Source of the DNA: a bacterium
GTDB taxonomy: Bacteria > UBP18 > UBA7526
Assembly (NCBI GenBank): GCA_030616365.1
Contig: JAUWXM010000059.1
Span: 1-6,877 of the forward strand
Reading direction: 5' to 3'
DNA length: 6,877 nt
Of this stretch, positions 1-5,837 are shown piece by piece. Under the pieces are notes generated by a model. It searched no databases, was not told where the DNA came from, and worked only from the letters and a program-made list of their open reading frames with translations. Both the position numbers and the translations under genes were made by a program. Each line of letters starts with the position of its first letter. Position 1 is the stretch's first letter.

Positions 1-84
1 CATGGTGCTTCAACAGATGTCATTGAGGCCTCGGCTAAGGCCTATATCAATGCCCTGAATCGTCTCGTCTATCGGCAAAGATAA
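1..84 (+). CDS. leuA: 2-isopropylmalate synthase, C-terminal end (partial)
   Basis: Only the last 27 codons and the TAA stop (82-84) are present; the 5' part lies outside the window. The visible residues include STDVIEASAKAYINALNRL, which matches the end of the C-terminal leucine-sensing regulatory domain of type I 2-isopropylmalate synthase, where an S-T-D-I-I-E-A-S-A-K-A-Y-x-N-A-L-N-R-L pattern is typical. The enzyme condenses acetyl-CoA with 2-ketoisovalerate in the first committed step of leucine synthesis, and leucine feedback acts through this domain. The stop codon overlaps the leuC start by one base (TAATG), so the two are translationally coupled in one operon. A citramalate or homocitrate synthase cannot be fully excluded from so short a piece, but the downstream leuC-leuD-leuB order supports leuA. 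Confidence 0.87.
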   Translation, partial: HGASTDVIEASAKAYINALNRLVYRQR

Positions 85-1355
85 TGGGTCTCACCATAAC
101 AGAAAAGATACTGGCTGGCCATACTAACCGTAAGAGAGTAGAGCCGGGGGAGTTCATCGAGGCCAGGGTAGACATTGCCTTGGGGAATGACATCACTGCT
201 CCCTTAGCCATAGAAGAGTTTAGAAAGTCTGGGGCGAAAAGGGTCTTTGACAAAGAGAAAGTGGTCTTAGTTCCTGATCACTTTACTCCCAATAAGGATG
301 CTCCTTCTGCCCAACAAGCGAAAATCTTAAGGGATTTTGCCAAAGAGCAGAACTTGAAATATTATTTCGATGTGGGAAGGATGGGAATAGAACATGCCCT
401 CCTTCCTGAGCAGGGAATTGTAGGGCCCGGGGATTTAATCATCGGTGCTGATAGTCATACCTGCACCTATGGTGCCTTGGGTGCTTTCTCTACTGGCGTG
501 GGCTCGACAGATTTGGCAGCAGTAATGATTACTGGGAGGCTCTGGTTCAAGGTTCCAGAGACAATAAAGTTCATCTATCGGGGAAAACTAAACAAATGGG
601 TGAGCGGGAAGGACCTCATCCTCTACACTATTGGTGACATAGGAGTGGATGGCGCTTTATATAAAGCCATGGAATTCACTGGGGAAATAATCTTTAATCT
701 CTCTATGGATTCAAGATTCACTATGTGCAACATGGCCATCGAGGCCGGAGCAAAATCAGGGATCATTGTTCCCGACAAAACCACGATGGAATATGTAAAA
801 TCACGCATTCCGCATTCCGCATTCCGCATTTCGAATTATAAGAGCGATCCCGATGCCAATTATTGTGAAATAAGAGAATACGACTGTTCAAAGATCGAGC
901 CTCAGGTGGCTTTTCCTCATCTACCCGCAAATACCAAACCAGTAAGCGAAGTAAAAGATATCCCTTTAGACCAGGTAGTCATCGGTTCCTGCACCAATGG
1001 AAGAATAGAGGACCTAAGAATTGCTGCCAAAGTTCTGAAGGGAAATAAAGTTCCCTCTTATATGAGACTCATTATTATTCCTGCCACTCAGAATATCTAT
1101 TTAGAGGCTCTAAAAGAGGGGTTAATTGAAATATTCTTGAAGGCAGGAGGGGTGGTCTCTACACCTACCTGCGGTCCCTGTCTCGGTGGTCATATGGGGG
1201 TCTTAGCAGAAGAAGAAAGAGCCTTAGCTACCACTAATAGGAATTTCAAAGGAAGAATGGGCCATCCCAAATCAGAGGTCTATCTTGCGAATCCGGCAGT
1301 GGCTGCAGCCAGTGCCATCCAGGGAAGGATCGTCCATCCCCGGGAAGTACTGTAA
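84..1355 (+). CDS. leuC: 3-isopropylmalate dehydratase large subunit
   Basis: The protein has 423 residues and is the aconitase-type [4Fe-4S] subunit that, with LeuD, isomerises 2-isopropylmalate to 3-isopropylmalate in the cytoplasm. The three cluster cysteines are visible: Cys303 in GSCTNGR, and Cys363 and Cys366 in TCGPCLGGH. Other family motifs are DSHTCTYGALG (from 123) and NRNFKGRMG (385-393). The length fits the short archaeal/HacA-like LeuC branch rather than the E. coli type of about 466 residues. The ATG overlaps the leuA stop; there is no strong Shine-Dalgarno, as expected for coupled translation. Residues 241-250 (RIPHSAFRIS) are encoded by a 7-bp tandem repeat. They fall in a poorly conserved linker before the conserved YKSDPDA and KIEPQVA segments, so the enzyme should still work. 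Homoaconitase large subunit is the main alternative; operon context favours LeuC. Confidence 0.96.
   Translation: MGLTITEKILAGHTNRKRVEPGEFIEARVDIALGNDITAPLAIEEFRKSGAKRVFDKEKVVLVPDHFTPNKDAPSAQQAKILRDFAKEQNLKYYFDVGRMGIEHALLPEQGIVGPGDLIIGADSHTCTYGALGAFSTGVGSTDLAAVMITGRLWFKVPETIKFIYRGKLNKWVSGKDLILYTIGDIGVDGALYKAMEFTGEIIFNLSMDSRFTMCNMAIEAGAKSGIIVPDKTTMEYVKSRIPHSAFRISNYKSDPDANYCEIREYDCSKIEPQVAFPHLPANTKPVSEVKDIPLDQVVIGSCTNGRIEDLRIAAKVLKGNKVPSYMRLIIIPATQNIYLEALKEGLIEIFLKAGGVVSTPTCGPCLGGHMGVLAEEERALATTNRNFKGRMGHPKSEVYLANPAVAAASAIQGRIVHPREVL
804..831 (+). repeat. 7-bp tandem repeat translated inside leuC
   Basis: Four head-to-tail copies of CGCATTC run from 804 to 831; the last has one mismatch (CGCATTT). 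The period is not a multiple of three, yet the reading frame of leuC is kept on both sides, giving residues 241-250. The position is a variable linker of LeuC. On the complementary strand the unit reads GAATGCG. I remember similar peptide strings from spurious ORFs in environmental genomes, but this was not searched. Confidence 0.85.
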
Positions 1356-1895
1356 ATGAAACTGAAGGGTGGAGTTCATAAGTTCGGGGATGATGTCAAT
1401 ACCGATGAAATCATCCCCGCAAAGTATCTGATAACTACCGACCCTAACGAATTAGCCAAGCATTGTCTGGAAGGAAGAAACAAGAACTTTGCTAAGAGAG
1501 TAAAGCCCGGAGACATCATCGTTACTGGAAGGAACTTCGGCTGTGGAAGTTCCCGGGAGCATGCCCCCTTAGCCATAAAGGGGTGTGGTGTTTCCTGCGT
1601 CATTGCTTCCTCCTTTGCCAGGATCTTCTTTAGGAACTGTATCAATATGGGCCTGCCTATACTCGAGAGCAAAGAAGCAGCAAAAGAGGCGAGGCAGAAC
1701 GACATTTTAAAGGTTGATTTGAGTAAGGGGGAGATTAGAAACATTACTAAAAAGAAGATTTATAAAATTCAACCCTTTCCCAAATTCTTACAGAGAATAA
1801 TCTCATCTGGTGGACTTTTGAAAGTACCACTGAGAACACAGAGGAAACTGCGGAAGACACAGAGGAAATCAGTAAGAACCCAGAAAACTCTGTGA
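1356..1895 (+). CDS. leuD: 3-isopropylmalate dehydratase small subunit
   Basis: The protein has 179 residues and forms the swivelling small subunit that completes the active site of LeuC. The family core GRNFGCGSSREHAP is at 58-71, and the N-terminal DVNTDEIIPAKYL loop (13-25) carries the substrate-recognition segment Y24-L-I-T-T. SSFARIFFRNCINMGLP (85-101) is also typical. The start abuts the leuC stop (TAAATG), with a weak GGGAAG at 1342-1347. The normal LeuD end is reached near residue 157 (IISSGGLL). The last 22 residues, PLRTQRKLRKTQRKSVRTQKTL without its last two in the family sense, are repeat-encoded: nine Lys/Arg and no acidic residue, ending at a TGA inside the right arm of an inverted repeat. 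The tail is probably an accidental read-through into the repeat. The homoaconitase small subunit is the alternative, made unlikely by the operon. Confidence 0.95.
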   Translation: MKLKGGVHKFGDDVNTDEIIPAKYLITTDPNELAKHCLEGRNKNFAKRVKPGDIIVTGRNFGCGSSREHAPLAIKGCGVSCVIASSFARIFFRNCINMGLPILESKEAAKEARQNDILKVDLSKGEIRNITKKKIYKIQPFPKFLQRIISSGGLLKVPLRTQRKLRKTQRKSVRTQKTL

Positions 1896-1923
1896 CCTCT
1901 GTAAATCTCTGTGAACTCTGTGG
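1827..1923 (+). repeat. Imperfect inverted repeat at the leuD/leuB junction
   Basis: The left arm (1827-1865) carries CACAGAGG-type units, and the right arm (1888-1923) carries four CTCTGTG-type units spaced 9-10 bp (starts 1888, 1897, 1907, 1916). The outer ends CCAC and GTGG, and much of the arms, are complementary, so the RNA could form a long imperfect hairpin with a loop of about 22 bases. The left arm encodes the foreign-looking basic tail of LeuD. The right arm contains the leuD stop, and the leuB ribosome binding site starts four bases after it. The element looks like a small dispersed repeat inserted at a gene boundary; no terminal duplication is obvious. Confidence 0.75.
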
Positions 1924-1927
1924 TTGC

Positions 1928-1933
1928 AAGGAG
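1928..1933 (+). promoter_or_regulatory. Ribosome binding site of leuB
   Basis: AAGGAG lies 6 bases before the ATG at 1940 (3 bases before the ATG at 1937). It decides the leuB start: the in-frame GTG at 1892 lies inside the inverted repeat, has no such site, and would add 16 residues with no family counterpart. Confidence 0.8.
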
Positions 1934-1939
1934 AAAATG

Positions 1940-2995
1940 ATGTATAAGATTGCCGTCATTCCTGGTGACGGAGTAGGACCAGAGGTAATAAGAGAGGGTC
2001 TAAAAGTCCTAAAAGCGGTTGGCAAGAAAGAGAACATCAAATTCGAATTTACAAACTATGACTTTGGTGGAGACCGATACCTGAAGACGGGTGAGGTCTT
2101 ACCAGATTCTGCCCTGGAAGAGATGAAAAAGATGGATGCCATTTATCTCGGTTCTGTGGGCCATCCGGATGTTAAACCAGGGATACTGGAGAAGGGGCTT
2201 CTTCTGAAGTTGAGATTTGATCTCGATCAGTATATAAACCTAAGACCGGTGAAGCTCTATCCTGGGGTTGAGACTCCAGTTAAGGATAAGGGGCCAGAAG
2301 ATATTGACTTCGTGGTAGTAAGGGAGAACACCTCTGGCTTGTATAAAGGAGAGGGAGAGATAAAGGATAAGGGAACAGAAGACGAGGTTGCTACCCAGGT
2401 GATGAGATATACCAGAAGGGAAGTCGATCGGTGTCTTAAGTATGCCTTCGAGTATACTAAAAAGAGAAACAAAGAGAAGAAAGTGACCCTCTGTGGAAAG
2501 ACAAATGTTTTAACCAATGTCTATGACCTATGGGAAAGGGCATTTAATGAGATGGGGGAGAAGAATTATCCAGATATCAAAAGGGACTATGCCCATGTGG
2601 ATGCCATCTGTATGTGGATGGTGAAGAATCCCGAATGGTTCGATGTCATTGTTACTGGTAATATGTTCGGGGATATCATTACCGATCTGGGTGCCATGGT
2701 TCAGGGAGGGATGGGGATTGCTGCTGGTGGGAATATCAATCCTAAAGGGGTTTCTATGTTTGAGCCTATCCATGGCTCGGCACCCAAGTATACGGGAAAG
2801 AATGTCATCTGCCCCCTGGCCACCATCGCTGCAGGAGGGATGATGCTTGAGATATTGGGAGAGGAGAAAGGCGCTCAATTAGTTGAAGAAGCAATCATCA
2901 AGGCCCTGAAGACAGGGAAGATAAAGAGTCTGGGAGCAGGAAAGATGGGCCTTTCTACCAGCCAAGTAGGGGATCTGGTAGCCAGTTTTGTTTAG
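1940..2995 (+). CDS. leuB: 3-isopropylmalate dehydrogenase
   Basis: With the start at 1940 the protein has 351 residues and begins MYKIAVIPGDGVGPEV, the normal N-terminus. An ATG at 1937 is in-frame and adjacent; a GTG at 1892 would read through repeat sequence and is rejected. It oxidatively decarboxylates 3-isopropylmalate with NAD+. Residues equivalent to the Thermus enzyme are visible: Arg92 and Arg102 (LRFDLDQYINLRP), Arg128 and Tyr135 (VVVRENTSGLYKGEG), Lys187 (GKTNVLT), and metal ligands Asp221, Asp245 and Asp249 with the usual 24 and 4 spacings. The EPIHGSAPKYTGK loop belongs to the cofactor site. The GLLLKLRF and ENTSGLYKGEG variants resemble the short LeuB of actinobacteria and tartrate dehydrogenase-like members of the family. 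Isocitrate or homoisocitrate dehydrogenase is possible from the family, but the leu operon decides. Confidence 0.93.
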   Translation: MYKIAVIPGDGVGPEVIREGLKVLKAVGKKENIKFEFTNYDFGGDRYLKTGEVLPDSALEEMKKMDAIYLGSVGHPDVKPGILEKGLLLKLRFDLDQYINLRPVKLYPGVETPVKDKGPEDIDFVVVRENTSGLYKGEGEIKDKGTEDEVATQVMRYTRREVDRCLKYAFEYTKKRNKEKKVTLCGKTNVLTNVYDLWERAFNEMGEKNYPDIKRDYAHVDAICMWMVKNPEWFDVIVTGNMFGDIITDLGAMVQGGMGIAAGGNINPKGVSMFEPIHGSAPKYTGKNVICPLATIAAGGMMLEILGEEKGAQLVEEAIIKALKTGKIKSLGAGKMGLSTSQVGDLVASFV

Positions 2996-3406
2996 ATGGA
3001 AAAGAAGAGCCCCAGAATAACAGCGGATATTATTATTGAATTAGAAAATAGGGGAATTGTTCTCATCAAAAGGAAGAATCCTCCTGTGGGCTGGGCTCTT
3101 CCTGGTGGCTTCCTGGACTATGGAGAGAGTTTGGAGGACTGTGCCATAAGGGAGGCGAAGGAGGAGACCTCCTTAGATGTAGAACTAAAGGGACAGTTCC
3201 ATACCTATTCTACCTTAGATAGGGATCCCAGGTGGCATACAATAACCACAGTCTTTGTTGCTTCTGCTTCGGGTATACCAGAGGCCTTTACCGATGCCTC
3301 TGAGGTTGGAGTATTTAAAAGAAACGAAATACCAAAGGATTTAGTCTTTGACCATAATAAAATTTTAGAAGATTACTTCAAGGCAAAAGACCGAGGGAAA
3401 TTCTAA
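2996..3406 (+). CDS. Nudix hydrolase, ADP-ribose pyrophosphatase-like
   Basis: This 136-residue protein is a single Nudix domain. The Nudix box is complete: Gly38, then Glu44 five residues on, and REAKEE at 52-57 whose glutamates bind the catalytic metal. It is preceded by WALPGGFLDYGES, and the C-terminal part has the DHNKILEDYF segment found in ADP-ribose pyrophosphatase-like and related small Nudix proteins. The family cleaves nucleoside diphosphates linked to another group; the substrate cannot be told from the sequence. Its ATG directly follows the leuB stop (TAGATG) and no Shine-Dalgarno is visible, so it is probably translated by ribosomes finishing leuB. A Nudix gene is not a leucine enzyme; it may be a housekeeping passenger or may recycle a nucleotide. 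It ends before a short A/T-rich hairpin (3405-3421). Confidence 0.9.
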   Translation: MEKKSPRITADIIIELENRGIVLIKRKNPPVGWALPGGFLDYGESLEDCAIREAKEETSLDVELKGQFHTYSTLDRDPRWHTITTVFVASASGIPEAFTDASEVGVFKRNEIPKDLVFDHNKILEDYFKAKDRGKF

Positions 3407-3421
3407 AAAAGCTTCTTTTTT

Positions 3422-3528
3422 GGTTACGTTTAAGGGTTACGGTTAGGAGGCCCGTATCGGTAACGTTAGGGGGTTAGGTAATGACGTAACCGTAACCGAA
3501 AGACGAAACGGGCATCGTTACCTTAACC
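3422..3528 (+). repeat. Palindromic GGTTACGG-type repeat between nudix and asd
   Basis: The spacer is built from GGTTAC/GGTTAG units in the left half and GTAACC/TTAACC units in the right half, with a local period of 6. The outer arms 3435-3454 and 3509-3528 are complementary at 16 of 20 positions by hand alignment, and the inner parts (for example TCGGTAACG and CGTAACCGTAACCGA) pair imperfectly, so the whole could fold into a long hairpin. No ORF of interest lies in it. The asd ribosome binding site AAAGGAG (3552-3558) follows. The structure is unlike a classical terminator, as no T-tract follows. Confidence 0.75.
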
Positions 3529-3565
3529 GAATTCCGCTATACTTTAAAGGCAAAGGAGCCTGAAC

Positions 3566-4618
3566 ATGGAGAAATATAACACAGCAGTGGTTGGGGCAAC
3601 AGGGGCTGTTGGTCAGGAGATGATTAAGATATTAGAGGAGAGGAGCTTCCCCATTAAAGAGATTAAACTCTTGGCCTCTAAGAGATCAGCGGGAAAGAGA
3701 TTAAAGTTCAAGGATAAAGATGTAATTGTAGAAGAATTGACCCCTGATTCCTTTAAGGATGTAGATATTGCCCTATTCAGCATTGGAGCAGAGATTAGTA
3801 AGAAGTTTGCTCCCATTGCTGTCAAAGCAAAGACAGTGGTTGTTGACAATAGTAGCGCCTGGAGAATGGATTCCGGGGTTCCCTTAGTCGTTCCAGAAGT
3901 AAATCCTCTCGCCTTAGAGAAGCATAAGGGAATCATCGCCAATCCAAACTGTTCCACCATTCAGATGGTAGTAGTGCTAAAGCCATTGCACGATGCTGCT
4001 AAGATTAAAAGGATTGTGCTCTCTTCCTATCAGTCTGTCTCTGGCTGGGGAAGGGAAGCTATGGAGCAACTCCATCAAGAAACAGTTAGCCAGTTAGCCA
4101 GTTGGCCAGTTAGCCAGTTCAAAACCGGAAAACCGGAAAACCGGCAGACCGGCAAACGAGTTTTGCCTTACCAGATTGCTTTTAATGTAATACCTCAAAT
4201 AGATGATTTTATAGAGAGTGGTTATACTAAGGAAGAGATAAAGATGGTGAATGAAACCAGAAAGATAATGGAGGATGATTCTATCCAGATAACCGCTACC
4301 TGTGTGAGGGTCTCGGTCTATATCGGCCACTCCGAAGCCATAAATATCGAGACAGAGAGCAAATTGACCGCCAAAGAAGCAAGAGAGATACTATCCCAAG
4401 CCCCAGGAGTAGTTGTCATCGATGATCCGAAAGAATCGAAATATCCCATCCCTATCGATGCCGCAGGAAAGGACGAAACATTCGTGGGCCGTATAAGAGA
4501 GGATGAATCGATACCCAATGGCCTCAACCTCTGGGTGGTCTCGGATAACCTAAGAAAAGGTGCCGCCCTCAACACCATCCAGATCGCCGAACTTTTGATA
4601 GAGAAGGGACTGATTTAA
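3566..4618 (+). CDS. asd: Aspartate-semialdehyde dehydrogenase
   Basis: The protein has 350 residues and reduces aspartyl phosphate to aspartate semialdehyde with NADPH, the branch point to lysine/diaminopimelate, threonine and methionine. The N-terminal Rossmann motif is VVGATGAVGQEM (8-19). Other hallmarks are NSSAWRMD (95-102), VVPEVNP, and NPNCST with the nucleophile Cys129. Gln156 lies in SYQSVSG, and Arg248 and His255 in VRVSVYIGHSE. The start is supported by AAAGGAG at 3552-3558, seven bases upstream. The usual A in the Q-A-V-S-G motif and the usual P after VRV are both Ser here, which is mild. Residues 173-196 are encoded by two adjoining 8-bp tandem repeats. They fill the variable loop between the helix after the active-site region and the conserved PYQIAFNVIPQID, so function is likely kept. 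The asd gene near leuB is a common arrangement in bacteria. Confidence 0.96.
   Translation: MEKYNTAVVGATGAVGQEMIKILEERSFPIKEIKLLASKRSAGKRLKFKDKDVIVEELTPDSFKDVDIALFSIGAEISKKFAPIAVKAKTVVVDNSSAWRMDSGVPLVVPEVNPLALEKHKGIIANPNCSTIQMVVVLKPLHDAAKIKRIVLSSYQSVSGWGREAMEQLHQETVSQLASWPVSQFKTGKPENRQTGKRVLPYQIAFNVIPQIDDFIESGYTKEEIKMVNETRKIMEDDSIQITATCVRVSVYIGHSEAINIETESKLTAKEAREILSQAPGVVVIDDPKESKYPIPIDAAGKDETFVGRIREDESIPNGLNLWVVSDNLRKGAALNTIQIAELLIEKGLI
4083..4152 (+). repeat. Two adjoining 8-bp tandem arrays translated inside asd
   Basis: The first array is four copies of CAGTTAGC (the third is CAGTTGGC) from 4083 to 4114 plus a partial copy to 4120. It is followed directly by three copies of AAAACCGG (4121-4144) and a degenerate fourth, CAGACCGG (4145-4152). 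The units are unrelated to each other but share the 8-bp period. They encode residues 173-196 of Asd in-frame. Internal palindromes TGGCCA and CCGG are present. Confidence 0.85.
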
Positions 4619-4623
4619 AAATC

Positions 4624-4676
4624 AAAAAGCAGAAGAGAGGTCAACCGCGCAGGAGCTTTTAGAGCTTCTGCTTTTT
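4624..4676 (+). terminator. Hairpin terminator after asd
   Basis: AAAAAGCAGAAG (4624-4635) and CTTCTGCTTTTT (4665-4676) are perfectly complementary over 12 bp, with a loop of 29 bases and a T-run on the + strand. It starts 5 bases after the asd stop, as expected for a Rho-independent terminator. The A-run on the other side could make it bidirectional, but no gene converges on it here. The large loop lowers certainty a little. Confidence 0.78.
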
Positions 4677-4737
4677 CATTAGAAGAGACAGTATGCAGAA
4701 TATAAGGCTTACTATTGAATATGAACTTACCAATATC

Positions 4738-4744
4738 AAAAGGG
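4738..4744 (+). promoter_or_regulatory. Ribosome binding site that decides the hydrolase start
   Basis: AAAAGGG ends 9 bases before the ATG at 4754. The longer in-frame reading from TTG 4715 (or ATG 4721) has only AAGG at 4704-4707 upstream and would place 13 extra residues ahead of a normal lipoprotein signal peptide. Confidence 0.5.
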
Positions 4745-4753
4745 TATAACCAA

Positions 4754-5731
4754 ATGAAAGAAAATAAAAAGAGAAATGCTATTTTTGTAGTTATTTTGCT
4801 CGCTATTCTAGTTTCGATTATCACCTGTCGTAAAAAACCAAAAGAAGCGGAATATGCTCCAAAAACTGCAAATCAATCTGAAGAAGAGTCTTTCTTAGGC
4901 CAAAATTTAGATTTATTAGAAAATTCCAATGGAAGGATTGTATCTTCTATATTATTTAAAATCGAGTCTAAATACAGCGATAGAGTGGAATGTTATAGGA
5001 TAAGATATCTAAGTGATGGATTAGAAGTGGTTGCTTTTTTAGTAAAACCGAGACATAAAAATTATAGATATCCGGCAATGATCTATAATCATGGAGGAAA
5101 TCGAGAATTCGGTAAAATTAACATTAGGACACTAAAATATTTATCTTATCTTTCATCTAGGGATTATGTGGTTGTCGCTTCTCAGTATAGGGGAAACGAT
5201 GGTGGGCAGGGAAAAGAAGAATTTGGTGGTAGTGATGTAAATGATGTACTGAATTTAATACCTATGTTAGAAAGCCTCCCCTATGTAGATCCTGATAAAA
5301 TAGTAATGTTAGGTTATTCAAGGGGTGGCATGATGACTTATTTAGCGATAAAAGAAGGTGCGAAACTTAAAGCCGCTTGCGTTGTAGGCGGCATTACTGA
5401 TCTCATTCAGTGGTATGACGAAAGAGAAGATGTGAGGGAAAAGGTTCTAGAAGAATTGATCGGGGGGTGGCCGAAGACAAAAGAGATAGAATACAAAAAG
5501 AGGTCTGCTTATTACTGGCCTGAAAAAATAGATGTTCCTGTGTTAATTCTTCATGGCGAAGATGATTGGAGAGTAAAGGCCAGTCAAGCAAAAAAGTTGG
5601 CTGACAAACTTAAAGAATTGGGAAAAACGTATGAACTTGTAATTTATCCCAGAGGGAGCCATAGTTTGAAAGAATATGCTGAGGACAAACATCGTAGAAT
5701 CTTTGAATGGTTTGTAAAATATCTGCAATAA
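4754..5731 (+). CDS. Putative lipoprotein alpha/beta hydrolase (S9 peptidase-like)
   Basis: From ATG 4754 the protein has 325 residues. It opens with a basic stretch (KENKKR), a hydrophobic core and a Cys25 in SIITC, a lipobox-like site with an unusual Thr at -1, suggesting a lipid-anchored exported protein. The rest is an alpha/beta hydrolase of the prolyl oligopeptidase/dipeptidyl peptidase type: YNHGG oxyanion region, nucleophile Ser189 in GYSRGG, Asp271 in HGEDDWRV, and His303 in RGSHSL. It probably cleaves peptides or esters outside the cytoplasm; the substrate is not known, and the beta-propeller of true S9 peptidases is absent. It stands alone between the asd terminator and the next promoter. 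Its G+C is about 33% in five hand-counted lines against about 51% in five lines of neighbouring genes, which suggests later acquisition. The start could also be TTG 4715. Confidence 0.82.
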   Translation: MKENKKRNAIFVVILLAILVSIITCRKKPKEAEYAPKTANQSEEESFLGQNLDLLENSNGRIVSSILFKIESKYSDRVECYRIRYLSDGLEVVAFLVKPRHKNYRYPAMIYNHGGNREFGKINIRTLKYLSYLSSRDYVVVASQYRGNDGGQGKEEFGGSDVNDVLNLIPMLESLPYVDPDKIVMLGYSRGGMMTYLAIKEGAKLKAACVVGGITDLIQWYDEREDVREKVLEELIGGWPKTKEIEYKKRSAYYWPEKIDVPVLILHGEDDWRVKASQAKKLADKLKELGKTYELVIYPRGSHSLKEYAEDKHRRIFEWFVKYLQ

Positions 5732-5779
5732 ACTTACTGAATTGTCATACCGACAGTTTTAGTATTATTCTTTTTTGTG

Positions 5780-5809
5780 TTGACAAATAGGAAGGAAGGG
5801 GTGTATACT
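5780..5809 (+). promoter_or_regulatory. Sigma70-type promoter for nfeD-slipin
   Basis: A perfect -35 TTGACA (5780-5785) and a near-consensus -10 TATACT (5804-5809) are separated by 18 bases. Transcription would start near 5816, only about 20 bases before the nfeD ATG, leaving a short leader that holds the ribosome binding site AAGGAG (5824-5829). This is the clearest promoter in the window. Confidence 0.85.
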
Positions 5810-5837
5810 AGAAAAACATAAGGAAGGAGTTGGTGAT

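Noticed and set aside
623..829. Minus-strand reading frame beginning MRNAECGMRD
   Set aside because: It is the reverse shadow of leuC and its start is only the 7-bp repeat read backwards.
804..831. CRISPR-like array
   Set aside because: Units are 7 bp with no spacers; the other arrays in the window are likewise short tandem or palindromic repeats without spacers.
1892..1939. GTG start giving LeuB 16 extra residues (MTSVNLCELCGC...)
   Set aside because: The extension is encoded by the inverted repeat, has no ribosome binding site and no counterpart in LeuB proteins; AAGGAG at 1928-1933 points to ATG 1940 (or 1937).
2643..2843. Plus-strand 66-codon frame within leuB
   Set aside because: It lies wholly inside the conserved part of leuB in another frame, with no ribosome binding site.
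3405..3421. Short hairpin AAAAAAG-CTT-CTTTTTT just after the nudix stop, as a terminator
   Set aside because: The stem has only one G-C pair and a 3-base loop, so it is too weak to call; it may still contribute to transcript ending.
3515..3543. Promoter for asd with -10 TATACT at 3538-3543
   Set aside because: No acceptable -35 is found at 16-18 bases upstream, and the predicted leader would barely include the ribosome binding site; kept only as a possibility.
4679..4706. Promoter for the hydrolase (TTAGAA ... TATAAG)
   Set aside because: The -35 matches consensus at only three positions; a promoter is needed after the terminator, but this one cannot be supported.
5740..5776. Terminator after the hydrolase (TGTC-ATACC-GACA followed by T-rich sequence)
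   Set aside because: The stem is only 4 bp and the T-run is separated from it.
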